A DNA stretch of 64,000 nt from Membranipora membranacea (taxonomy: Eukaryota > Bryozoa > Gymnolaemata > Cheilostomatida > Membraniporidae), in assembly GCA_914767715.1 (NCBI GenBank), contig OU612069.1:3968001-4032000 (forward strand), given 5' to 3'. Under the pieces are notes generated by a model. It worked only from the letters and a program-made list of their open reading frames with translations. It was not told where the DNA came from and searched no databases. Made by a program: the position numbers and the translations under genes. The number at the start of each line of letters is the position of its first letter. Within the stretch, counting starts at the first letter, position 1. This document shows positions 12,180 to 47,800 of this stretch, piece after piece.

Positions 12180-12780
12180 CTAAATAATATTCATGTGAAT
12201 ATTGTAAAACATATTGTAGCAATATTCCAACAATATCTCATTGACACAAGCAAACATATTGTTGTGACCATATCCTCACAGTATGCTATGATCTTACTGT
12301 ACACAATGTTCCGGCAATATTCCAGCAATATTTCCATTGGAACACTAAATGTAATATGAGAGCGATGTTTCTACAACATTCATGTAAACATTTTTGTAAA
12401 ATTTCATGACAATTATACCAACACTATGTCATTGACATACCAAACGAAAATGCTGTCACATTATTCCCTCAAAATTGCATTCAGATCATTAAATGCAATA
12501 GGTTGGCAACCCTAGTACAACATTTATATAAATATTGCATGAAATATCAAGAAAATATTCCCGAAACATTTTATTGCAACGGATAAATATAATGCTGTGA
12601 TAAGATTTATGCAATATAACACTACGGATATTATTGCTACAATACTCTTACATAATTTCATTCAAATTTTGCTCACAACATTACAGGGATATTTGTTCAT
12701 GTCTAAAAATACATATCACCTCAATAATTTCTTTCAATATTATCCCAATATTGTCAGAGTGTTGTGTCCATCTTGTCCCA
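12180..12780. repeat. AATATT-rich degenerate repeat, right of the recombinase
   Basis: Many diverged CAATATT/AATATTG blocks at irregular spacing, similar in style to the array at 9890-10164. With the left block it brackets the recombinase fragment, so the two may be remains of one element or one satellite family. Open frames here are low-complexity by-products. Confidence 0.55.
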
Positions 12781-13738
12781 TATATCTGCAAGCAAGTTGA
12801 GCTCTTAAGCACTCATTAGAATATATATATTCTGAGTGTGTCGTTGAATTTCCCCTGAGTTTTCATTCGAAGAGGTAAGGAGAGGTCCAATGCTGGTTTC
12901 CTGACAGGTTCATTAATGGCAGGAAAACATAATGTCACATATACTCCTGCCCTAAATAAGTCGTTGGATCATTTAGCCAGCATGTAGTGGGGAACTCCAC
13001 AACACCTATCAAAAAAAGATGACTACTTTTCGAACGGGGGAATTAGGGAGAGGTGAGCAACCCATGTATCCTATATTCTGGTCATAACGTAGAATTGGTC
13101 AGCTCTAATCAATTAATGTCCAAAACTCTAGCTTTGTGGCAGCAGCAATTTGGCTCTGAGTGTTCAAAGTAAACCAAATGACTATCAGTATTATAACTGT
13201 TATTCAATAAGAAAATGGTGTTATATTTAGGAGAGGATAATACCTGAATTAATAATGAAATAGTGATTATATTAAGCATAGAAAAACAAAATATCTGTAA
13301 ATATAAAAAAGACAACAAAAAAGTAACCGCTTTTATGACAAAATACTTGAAAAGTAAATAATCCCTAGCAGCATTTCAAAGATCAACTTCATTGACATCA
13401 ATAGTAGGAGATCAAGCCCAACTCCCAATATATAATGGTTATATTGATGTCTGTAGAAGGTGTACATTACATCTTAGGTAAATAAAAAAAACATTAACTG
13501 AAAATAAAGAGTGATTCTGTAGGTAGATGTAAAAAGAGATTTAGTAGGAGAGATTATAGCACACAGATCGGATCACCAGCTACAGCTAAACATACTAGCT
13601 GGTTGTAGGTTTTCAATGATTTATCATAAAACAACTCCTGCCTTTAATCAGGATCATCTCGCTATAATATTGTAGCAGATCCATTAATTGTAGTTATTGC
13701 AACATTAAAGAATGGTAGAAAATGTTCTCTAGCTTGCC
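12781..13738. other. Stretch downstream of the receptor gene
   Basis: AT-rich sequence that should hold the 3' untranslated region of the receptor gene (stop codon at 13739-13741, minus strand). I see no clear polyadenylation signal close to the stop on that strand and no other gene. Confidence 0.4.
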
Positions 13739-36407
<22,669 letters not shown>

Positions 36408-36453
36408 TGTCTGTTTGTTTTCCAGCGATGACAGTGACTGGTATGTTCCAAAT

Positions 36454-36489
36454 TCACAAGCAGAGTCCAAAATATAAGATCCTCATCAT
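36454..36489 (-). promoter_or_regulatory. Short upstream open reading frame of the receptor
   Basis: Two adjacent ATGs start a 12-codon frame (MMRILYFGLCL, then TGA) in the presumed 5' leader, ending 46 bases before the main ATG. If the transcript includes it, it could lower translation. The transcript start is not known. Confidence 0.5.
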
Positions 36490-38843
36490 AGTCTGTTTGG
36501 TGGAAGTTTCAGGACTTTATTCTTCCAATATACAGACTTGTCGCTAGTAAAAAGACAGGTCAGGAAAGTAAGAATTGAGGTATCGATGAGTTATCTCTAC
36601 AGTTGGTAACTTTATGCCTGATCTCTGTGTGTTTCACGCAAACTCAGAAATCTAACAGCCTTCACTAGCTAAAAACAGACTCAGCTCTTAACCTCTCGTA
36701 ACGCACAATACTAAATGTACGTTTGTAGATTTGACAAGCCAGGCCATCCAATCTAGGAGGGTTAGAGGAATTGTTGTCACAAATTCTGCTGGTACACCAA
36801 ACTAATGTCAATAATATTGCCTAACCACAAGGTGCAACTAGCCTATACTATACAGAAGTTAGCTTATACAGACAGAAGGCGGGCAGGCCGAGCTCACTAT
36901 CCATGGCAGGGTTGTAGTGTAGGAGAAATGGTGGGGGAGACGGAAAACCTTGAGGGTGTTAAGTAACCTCAGGTAGGCCATCGTAAGCTCCTCCTGTGGA
37001 CTCTGGGGTTAAACCCAAGCCAACGAAACGTTTTAATGATATAAATAGCATATGGAAGTCTCAATTGAGCTGGTTCTTACATAGAATATTCAATAAGAGC
37101 ATTTTTAGGCCACCCTATTGGGCATTCTAGAGGAAGCAGAGCGCCCCTGCCTCCCCTGGAACTACAGGCCTTTATGAGGGTTACTATTATATATTTACGA
37201 GGGTACCTAGATAGATAGCGTATACCTTTATCTACACCATAGTATATCCAGCTGCCAAAACTGCAAACGAAAACATTGCCACATATTATCACTGAATAAA
37301 TAATTTAGTGGTTCGTGGTTTGAATTCAGCGAGCTTATATTATGAGGGCAGGTGATTTTATGAATGTTGGTCCGGTTATATGTGGTTTTCTGTTACCTTT
37401 TGTGGTTGTTGAAACTCATATGGTGTGTGACTCAGTTCTAGAAGGATTCCAACTCAACCAGGATAATCTGTTAAATCTTTAACAAAAAGTTGTATGACAT
37501 GAATGGAAAATTCAATTGCATTATGATTTGCCATGATGGTATCAATAACTAAAAAGCTAAATAAAAACAACAAACTACATATTACCATCTTCTCAGTGGA
37601 TTAAAAAGACAAAGGCTGGTGATTGGATTTGGGCGGTATCTTGCAGTAACTTTTTTGTAGCAGAAAAGTTTAATTTGATTGTTTTTAAATTTGTATATAA
37701 GCTCGTATTTCTTCATTAATGAATTGACTTATAACTTAATTAGACTTCTTCCTGTTCCCCAAAAATTTCCCCTCCAAACTAGTCAGCTGATTACATTTTA
37801 CTTTCCTTTTAACCAAATAAATATGATTAAAATATGATTTACCTTCACTGCTGTTGTAAAGAGCATCTGTTGCCTCGACCTCTTTATCATGTCTAGCATC
37901 TTTGGGTCAGACATCTTTGATTCACAGTGAAATCAAAGTGGTGTGGACACCAGATGCATAAGTTGTTATGGCAACTTTCACGTCCCCTGGTGTGAATTTG
38001 AATCTTGCGTTTTGGAGAGGTATACATATGAGGATGCTGGGGGCTGGAACAATCAACCTGTGAAAGTTCCATCTGTGGGACTCTAACCCACAGCTCCTGC
38101 GGCACCAATGGCCTGGCAGTGAATAGCAAGCATGCTAACCGATTGCGCCATCTCGCCATCCCACCATTCCAAAAAGTGTGGGTTGGGGGAAATCGGAAAT
38201 GATGGAGAGTTTTGGTCATAAATTATAACTTTTTATTCCCTATCCTTAACTACGTAACATCAACCAATATCACTGAAAATGACTATCAAGGGTGCAAGAG
38301 ATCTTTGCAACAATAGATTCAGAAATTTAGAGTAATCATAAATTAAGAACTTGAATTACAAGAACAAAATATTTTTGGACAGAAAATTAGCATGATTCTG
38401 GCATAATTAATATGATGATAGATAATGATAGATTTTTAAGCACTTGCAAGGTTTGATGCAATGAGATCATACATGAAACTACTTTAAAATCAGGAGGTTG
38501 GCTAGGATTATTGTCCAATACATATCTTGTGGCAAGGGGATTTCTAAACTCTTAAGGGTACAATTTATCATCCAATCAGGGAACACTGCCCATTGACTGT
38601 CTCTACTTTATGTTACATAATTTTAGACAAATACAAGGATCAATGAGTTAGATTACTTCCCATGATCATTTCTTGTATCTCTCTGAATTTGGAGTTGCCA
38701 ACAATCTGCCATCACAGCTTTGACGCTTCGTCATAAATAGATTGTAGTTAGCTCCCCTGTATGTAAATTTCCTATATGATTAATAAGTTCTATATGATGG
38801 ATTCTTTATGGCAGGCTCTGTAGGAGAGATGAGGGCAGGGTTA
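36490..38843. other. Intergenic stretch between receptor and ZBBX
   Basis: Upstream of the receptor and downstream of ZBBX. The receptor promoter should be near 36.5 kb, but I recognise no core promoter element. It contains the SINE-like sequence at 38030-38170 and otherwise nothing identifiable. Confidence 0.4.
37970..38170 (-). repeat. Second tRNA-derived SINE family
   Basis: On the minus strand, GATGGCGCAATCGGTTAGCA is a good A-box region and GTGGGTTAGAGTCCCAC, about 55 bases later, a B-box, followed by an unrelated body (AACTTTCACAGGTTGATTG). The head looks like a tRNA with a long variable arm. The body differs from the other SINE family here. A standalone tRNA gene is less likely because the arms pair poorly. 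Confidence 0.6.
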
Positions 38844-41800
38844 TTATAGCAAGCTCACTCTCATAGCTTCATCCTGCATAATCAGCAACTCTGACTCCTC
38901 AAAGTCGTCCATCATACTCTCCCTACAACAAAACAACCATCAGAATACTTCATAAATTACCCACAATGCAATTTATAGGATATTGTTATCATCATAGATT
39001 TTGAATAACTATTTTGGCCCTACAAAACTAATGCATATGGAGATGTGGGAGTGTCTTGACTCGAATTTACAGAGGCCAAGGGTTAAGTACTAAGAGCTTG
39101 GACAGCGGCAAAACCAAAGAGAGAGTTCTAGCTTGGAGCAAAAATGACTACCCGGAGTTTATTTGCAGTTGATTGTTTAGAATACAACTCTAGCTTTTGT
39201 CTGTTGTTTGTCTAATTGTTTGACCCCTCCGGATAAAGTACCGCTGCGCTTTGATCAATCTGTTTATTTTGTTCTTTGTAGTGTAATTAAACAATAAGGT
39301 AGTGCCTTTACCTCCTTGGATCTGTCGCGTATAACATTAAACTGTAACATTAACCGTGATGATTAATTGGTTTAGGGTCATGGGGGTTTAAGACCCAGCA
39401 AATATCTACTAATAATCAGCTACCTTATCCAGTGGTTAGAGATAAAAACATTCATAACCATTAAAAAATAGGAGCTGTGATTGGTAAGAAAATCAAATCG
39501 TCAAGCCGACAAAAATAGCTCTAATCTGGGGGTGAATTTGACCACTATGAATGGCAAAAGTGGCTGGCAAATAGTGGCCGCGGGTATTTTGCTTGACCAT
39601 TTCTCAGATTCCAAAGTGATTTTATCAAATTCAAGCTGCCTTTATATGATGTAGGAAAATTAAAGCTTTGTTCAGAAGTGAATTTCAAAAAGTAAAATTT
39701 CAGAGAGGTTATGACATAAATTTTCATAAGTAAAGATGTGTCTACTAAAACATATCTTTAACCCTAGAATTAAGTTGAATATAGTTATTAATAATTTATA
39801 TTTGTTCTAGCATTAGCATTAGTTATAGTATTGGTATGAGTATTTTATCAGTAATAGCATGGTATTTGTATTGGTATAAGTATTGGTATAATTATTGGTA
39901 TTAGTATAAGCATTGGAATTACTATTATTAATAGTGTTGTGTCAGTGAGTGAAAAATGCTAATCCATGATTACTAATACCAGAAAATAAAAGCTGTTGGA
40001 ATTGTCACCTTAGTGAAACATAATCAGTTAGGCCAGTAATGTAATAGAATATGGGACAGGCAGCGCCCCCTACATACCTGAGTTTATCTATATCTCTATG
40101 TGTATCAGGAGTTATGCTCCCTGATCGGGTAGTTAGCTTCATGTTATCATTGACATCAATAATGGGCTGATCCTCAAACACAAGCCTGGAGAGGCGGCCA
40201 TCAGCTGTAAGAATTATAGAGTATAATGATTCTCCAAATCTTCAAAACATTTTCTTCTCGGCTTAGATCAAAGTGTCATTGCCAATGGCTGATTTCTGCT
40301 TGGATAATTTGTGGGCTGGTCGGAATAATAGCTAAGATCAGATGTGTCCATAGAAGTAAGCCCGTAGTATTACTCCCCACAGATGCAAACCAACGAATGT
40401 TGACCAAAAAGTCTCTATAATCAAAGCTGGATCTGAACTAAAATGCATCTTCACTGGCTGAGCATTTTATGGCAACTTTCTGCTTACTTGAAATGGTCCT
40501 TAACTGTCTCACACATCTAGGATAATCACAGTTACAGCGTGAGGATTAAGAGCACCTCGTGACAATATGCAAGGCCAGCACAAAACTTCTGGTTTTACTC
40601 ATAATTTTGCAATTAAGTTTTGAAATAATTTACAGTTCAAAAAGAGTTCAAAACAATAAGAACTAAGTCTACAGGTAAAATAGAGTGTGCATCGGTGCTG
40701 GTATTAGAAAAGGCGATTTGTAGTCAAGAAGACTGTGATGGACTGTGGCTTCATTTTGGGTACCCTGCATGATTTTCCTCACATTCTTTTTAACGTAAGC
40801 GCTATCAGGAATATCTCACAAGGCCGTCGCATACCCTATCCAATGTCCAGAATCTGCCTAGCTTTTCATGTCCATCATCACTTTAATATAAACTCCCATT
40901 GTGACACACCAAGCCACACCTGATCTCTCCCTAATATTCACTCTTCTGTGGTAACAAACATTAAGCCACCCCTTGACAAGCCAAGCTTAATCAAATTTCA
41001 CTCTGATTGCGTATTAAAATTTAACATCGATCATCAAAATTAATTTTACAGTCGCGGTGAGCATTATTTAACTGCCCAGTAACCCTGCTAGTCTGAGAGG
41101 GGTATTCAAATTCATCATCAATCATTACTCTAATTTTATAGCATAAACATAAATACAGTGCACTCCACTTAAATCAAACCTCTGGGGACCACCAAATTTT
41201 GCCCTGATTAAGCAGAGTTTGAATTATGTGACATTAAAATACATTGAAATTTGACTGAAGGGACCAGTGTCCTTTGTCTGAATTAACAGAAGTTGTGAAT
41301 TATAAAGTCTGAATTGAGAGGATTACACTGTAACTACTTTATTTATATGTTTTTGTTTATCTTTCTTAACTGACCAGTAAGCCTGCCGGTCTGAGAGGCG
41401 AGTTCCATCTCCAGATCGTTCATGGCCTCCTCGTCTTCCTTGTCTTCCTCCATGGAGTTCCCGACGCTATCAAAATTTGAAATTGTCCCCCCTGTTATCT
41501 TCATATCATCGTATCGTGTCATGTCATCACCATCCACAACTGGGAAATGAAGAGATAATAATATGACATACTCATGCCCAAATTCATAAAATGCATCTTC
41601 AACCTGGAAATAACCATAATGCAACTTCAATCCAAAATTTCCCATAATGCAACTTCAACCATTATAAGTTATTTAAAACAGTGATCGTTTCAATAGATCA
41701 TGTTATGTGTAAACTACAACACTTCCTTTTTGGAATTCCCAATGACATCTGCACTATGATAAGATACATGAGCTAGTTCTAATATTCATGTAAACTCAAG

Positions 41801-44800
41801 TCTAAATGTGCATTGAGGGTAAACCATATTGTAATGTGCTATAACATGTTTGTTTATTTGTTTGTTAGAATCTCTGCTGCCATCATACAGCTGACTGCCA
41901 GCTTGTTATCAGCGCAGTCAAAAGTTCAAAACACCACAAAGTACATCTGATTATACACCAGGTGAAAAGTTCAGTCCACTATTTTCTGACATAAGACCTA
42001 CAAGACTCAAAAACGTGCCAAATCATTATTTTCTAACCATGTCTGATTTTAACAACATACAACTTTAGCCATTTTATGTTCATTAATTTTAGCTAAATTT
42101 TGCTTCTTTCTTAGTCCTTTTATTTATTAATGTACACATTCAATTTTACCATTCTCATGATACAGAATGTATAAATTGAACTAAAACTAAAACTGAAAGT
42201 GAAACTGAAAGTGAAACTGAAACTGAAAGTGAAACTGAAACTGAAACTGAAACACACACTCACCTATAGGAGTATAAGATCGCGCAGACATGGGAGTTTT
42301 ACATCTTCTCTTGTTGTCATGGTGATGATTCTTCCCGCTGCCGATGACTCCCTCAGTCTTAGATCTACTTACTGAGCCTCTAAGGTCCTGCAGGTTTTGT
42401 GACTTAGATATAGAATATCGTGTGCTGGTCGGCCTGCAAGAATAAGATTCATGGGTTCATGTGTACTTGCACAAAAATCTACTCCATAGTTCTACTCCAT
42501 GAGTTCATGTGTACTTACAAAAATCTACTTTAGGAGAGTAAACTATTCGCACAAGCACGCAGTGGTTATCATTTATTGCTAGCTAATATTCCTCCCCCTG
42601 TTTACTTGACTTCAGCTGCTGATCAATCTAGCTGAAATCAGTGCCATCTAATATCATATCACTAGAAGCTCTAGCTAAACTAAACTCTAGCTAACATTTA
42701 TTGCTCTAGAGTATCCATCACGTACATCAGCTACAACCTTACCTAGCTAGCTAATATTATATTACTTCTTAACTCCAGCTAGCATGCATAGCTCTAGGCT
42801 AGGGTATACATTGTGCAAATTCATGAGTTCATGTGTACTTGTATAAGGTAGTTCTTAAATCACTAGCCCGTGTTGCCCTGAGATTTGGGTTTATGCGTAG
42901 TTCAAACAAAACCACAATTATAATGTATAATACAAACCCCTTTTTGTTTATTATGGATGAATTGGATTGTGACAGTAGTTGAGGAGCAGGGCTTGTCAAG
43001 CAAAATTTGTTTATCAACCCCCTCCTCCCCCTCCTTCCCAACAGAGAAGTAAATCTTAAACACCAGCGACCCAGGGAAAAATAATCATGTGAAACTTTGA
43101 CATCTGGCACAAACCTTTGCAAGTGAATATTAGTGCTAGCTAACATTTAGTCAGCTCTGAACTAAATAAACTAAGCTTGAGCCTATACTTTTGACACTTC
43201 TAGGGTAATCGAAATCCGCCCAGTTACCTTGAAGAGCTTGGAGTGCATCAATCAATTAGCGTTTGAATTAATCCTAATGTGCTTGAGTTTCCAAACTGAA
43301 AAGTCACCCTACCCGAACTGGTAAAAAGTAAGTTTTCATAGGTAAAAGGTAAATAGGTCAATTGGGCCAGTCTGTGGGACGCGTATCATAGAGTCGATTT
43401 GCAAGCAGTGTGCCATTACCTTGAAGAGCTGGGAGTGTGCCTGCGTGGAGTAGTATCTGAAGGCTCAGGCAGTTTGAGTCTCTCACTCAGTGATTGAGTG
43501 ATTGAGTCAGTGACTGAGTCACTCTGCAGGTTAGTAGCAGCCGTTCTACTAGCACCAGCTGACCATGTGTATCTGATAGTCGTCTCCTGCTGCTCAGGGG
43601 CGAATACAGGGTCTGATTCAGGGGGGATATCAGCAGCAGGGTCGTAGAATAACTGTAACAAGTGAGAGAATTATACATTAATGCTGACGGATAAACTCCA
43701 TCGATAGATTGGGAAAATAGAATGTCGTAGATGAAACATTGGCGTATTAACAGTTAGTGATTGGGATATGAACTAATTGAAAGTACAATATAAGCGTGTG
43801 AAGTGAGAATAGAGTCATTTTTACAACTTGAGGGTTCAAAATCTAAAGTTGGTCCCTGCCACGCCTTGAATGAATAAATACTGATTGTTAGTTACTATTA
43901 AATAAAAAACGAATGATTAAGAAGAATCCACCAGACTGGGTTTACACTCTCAGCCAACTCCTCGCACTTTCTAAGAGTATTACTCCATCTGTAAGCAACA
44001 AAACTAATATAGTACCTTGGGATCGACCTCCTGATAGAACTTTTGAAGCTCCGCCTCTTCTACATTATCTCCCAGAGAGCTGTCTGGTCTCCAACTCTTG
44101 GTGCTCAATGTGTACACTGTCAATAAAATAAAAGAAACAATGATGACCTGGCCAATATAAGCTTCAATGTTAGATATGCCCAAGAAGTTTCTTACATCTT
44201 CATCTGTGTGACCAGTGCCTACCGCTATTTTATTCTTCTAGTATGCTTTCCGCAAGAATTTTGTCAAACTAAAATATTAATTCCCTGAAATTGAAAATGC
44301 AATGTAATATGAGAAATTCAACCGGAATACTCAATGCTGAGTGTCCTTATCTCTCTGAATTGCCAACGCAGTGAGAAAAACGGCCCCAAAAAATCAGAGT
44401 TGTAAAATTTCAGCAATTCACAGGACAATTTCTGTTTATATTAAGTGGATCATCAGAGGACAACCTCTGTTCAGAATATGTGAATCATGGACGGCATACC
44501 ATCAAAACAAATGTTAGGAGCTCATTTAAATGCTGTTACAAGAGAAAACACAACAAAGACCTTTGAACAAAGGACAAAGGGCTATTCATATCATAGTACT
44601 TCTCTCTCTTGACACGCTAGCCGAGCTTGTGACCAACCGGCATGTGTATTTCAAGACCCCAATCAGATAGCGATCAAGTTACACAAATGTTACATGCCAT
44701 TGCATCAAAGTTAGAACATATTAGTAGATTTACTGGCACATAATCTGAAGGTGGTTACAGAGTACCCCTATGAAATCATGCTGGCACTTGAGTTACTGGG

Positions 44801-47800
44801 AATGAAGCTGACATGCTGCCAAGTTGAGTAATTTCTGTTTTGTGTGTAAAATTTGAATCGCAACAATTTTGCTCTTAATTTTGGTAGTTGAAATACAATT
44901 TGGCTATTTGTCGTTCGTACCATCAGTACATACACTACCGCCATGCCTGACTTTTCAACCAATTTTGCTGAAATTTCTTGGAAACTTCTCCCGTTTCTAT
45001 CCCGGTAAATATACAGACTAGGCATGTAACAACTATGTGGCTCTCAAAATGGTTCACAGGGCAATTGAAAAACTTCAGCAATTAACAGGTTTACTATATT
45101 AGGATGCAAATACATAAGAGACAGTTTCAGCATATCTCTTATATGAAAGAACTTGTATAATTTCATCGTTTTTTTTCCAGTTGTTCAGGAATATGCACAG
45201 ATGAATATGCACTGGTAACAAACTTTCACAGAGGTTGCTACATAGGATGAGGGGACTGTCTCACCAGGTCGGGCGGGGGGGGGGGGGGGTGGAGTTGCCC
45301 AATTATAGTCAGTCAGAATAATCAGATCTGTCCTTGCCAACAAACAACCCCTGACTGAGGTCATACACAAAAACCATTCATTTCTTGATTGAGCAATATC
45401 GATTGTTAGTAACTGATGCACTGGACTTTTTGAGAGACCTGCTTAGCAAGGGATAAAGGTGCAGCGCTAGCCAACATATGGCCCCATGTCCCACCCATCC
45501 TAGATGTCTCAATGACATACACACCTTTATTGCTGATCTGATGTTTCTTGAGAGGAGCACCTGGCTGACTTGGTTTCTCTTTCCTCGGAGTCAGAGTTTT
45601 CTCCACAAACTGTTTCTTCACCCCTAGAGTGAGGAACTCTCCGAGATTATCAGAGTACGTCTCGTACATGGACCCCGATCCACTGATGTACGCCGCTGAG
45701 CCCTCTGACTTGTACTTAGATATTATATCCTTCAGCGCTGAGGACGGCTGCTTAGTAAGAACTCCCTCACTGAAAATAATTATTCATTTTATACACTTAT
45801 TTTAAAGATTTAAAAACTTTTTTGATATGGCTGACAACTTAAGATCCTATAAAGACTGGATTATTTTGCAGAAGGATAATGATCCCAAAACGTTTTTACA
45901 AAAGATGGCATATCTATACCACTTGTATATGAGTTTTTGAACTAGTTTGGATCACAATTATATTGTGATATGGGATGTTAGATAATGGACTTACTATGGA
46001 ATTTTAGGGACTATGAAATCTATATAGCTAGCTATAAAGGGAATGAATCTCAGTCACCACAGGGCATTACAAACCGGATCACACTCACCCAAACATGTCC
46101 GTGGCTTTCTCAGCAGCAGTTCTTGGTCTGGCAGCATTGTGAAAGGATGTATTATTCCTTGTGGGTGGTCTATTACCTGCAGCACTGACAGGTCTGCCAC
46201 CTCTACTTGGTGGTCTGGATGTGACACTCTCAGCGTTATTTGCCTTATTGGTGGGTGGGCTGTTCTTGACACCTCTCGCACTCTTGGGTAGTCTTCTTGC
46301 GGACGACGCAGAGTTTGCGCTACCAGGGCGACTACTGGAGTCTATCTGGTGTTTACGAGCTGACTTTAGAGGTTTAGCTGTGAGTGAGATAAATAAGGTA
46401 TATCAATATGGAAGATGTAACAAACGATGAGACTGGCCGGTATTTCAATCAAAAACAGACAAAATCACAATCTGATTGCTCACTCAATGAGTGAGTGATA
46501 CCTGCTATGGTCTCGCCCAGGAATCCCTCACTCATTGATGGAACTGTATACATTCTGAGTGAGCGATTTGGGATTGATTTTGTCTAATTGAAAGACCAAG
46601 TGAGTGATAATTTTGAGCAATTTGATAGTGATTATTTGCTTTAGTAAAGAATCGCTCATTCTAATTGAAAGACACCCCTGGTTAAAGAGAGAAAAAGAGA
46701 GAGAATAGATGCTCTGTTCACTGTTAGATATAATATCAATTCTTTGTCACCATTCACATATTAGGTTACAAATGTTTCCCATATAACTTGATTTTTTCTC
46801 AAGTGTATATTAACTAAGAACCAACTACATGGGCAGCTCCTAATCGCAGCAATGCAGTTTTTGAGCCAAGCCAAAGTTGTAGAATTGACTAGCCCTGGGG
46901 GTTTGAAATTATACCATTGTCTACCAGATGTTCTCGCTGTCGTCACGTAAAAACGGCAATCATACAACCACCGGTAATTGGAAGGAAAAGTGGTCGATAA
47001 TAGAATACTGCTACCATTAATTCCAGCACAATTTCAGACAGGTAACTGTCTTGACAGATGAGTTTTACACACCTATTTGATTGGGCTTAGGACTGTACCA
47101 GGTGATGCTAATTTCAAGTTATCAAACTATGCAAGAGGAAAGGGAAGGGGGAAGTGGTATAAAATGAAGTGCTACTACAAGAAATTCTGTCGCAGTTTGA
47201 GCGCTCAGACTATCTCGGTTGTTAAGTTTTACACACCTCTCTGATTGGGCGTAGTGACTTTAGCAGGTGAGTCAACGGGAGTTACCTCCACAGAGTCGCT
47301 GACATCTACTATCTGTAGACTAGATGAGAGCTGAGATAATCTGCCGGATAAATTCTCGGTAAATCTGTAACAAAAAACACACAAGTATGATTCATTATTA
47401 TGCCCCGTATCGTTAAACGAATAAGAAACATAGAAAAATGTGTACCGGGTAGACTTGATCTGATGCAATTTGTCTCAAAAATAATAATGCATTATCTACA
47501 GCAAAAAATTGCTTGATAAGTTATAACAAGGAGTATCAGTAACAGTAACAGTTACTCTTTGCCCCCAATACTATTTGCTGAAAAAACTGATAACTAAAGT
47601 TGGAGTTGTGTCCCATCAACCATGATAGGACAAGCCCTCGATAAATTTTTTCTGGTTTTTTGTGTTGTTCCATATATTTTATACAAAACTCAATGAGCTC
47701 GAAAATCAAGCAGGGATATTCAATGTGAATCAGGTTTGATGGGTTGTCAACGGTAAAACATTAAATTATACAGAACACTCACAGTGCATGCTGCTGCTGC

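Noticed and set aside
38100-38170. tRNA gene with long variable arm
   Set aside because: Box motifs are present, but the T arm has TTAGAGT in place of TTCGAAT-type sequence and stems are weak; more likely a SINE head.
45270-45290. Long G-run as a G-quadruplex regulator
   Set aside because: A homopolymer run in an intron, with similar runs at 12067, 16296, 47980 and 51790; no support beyond composition.
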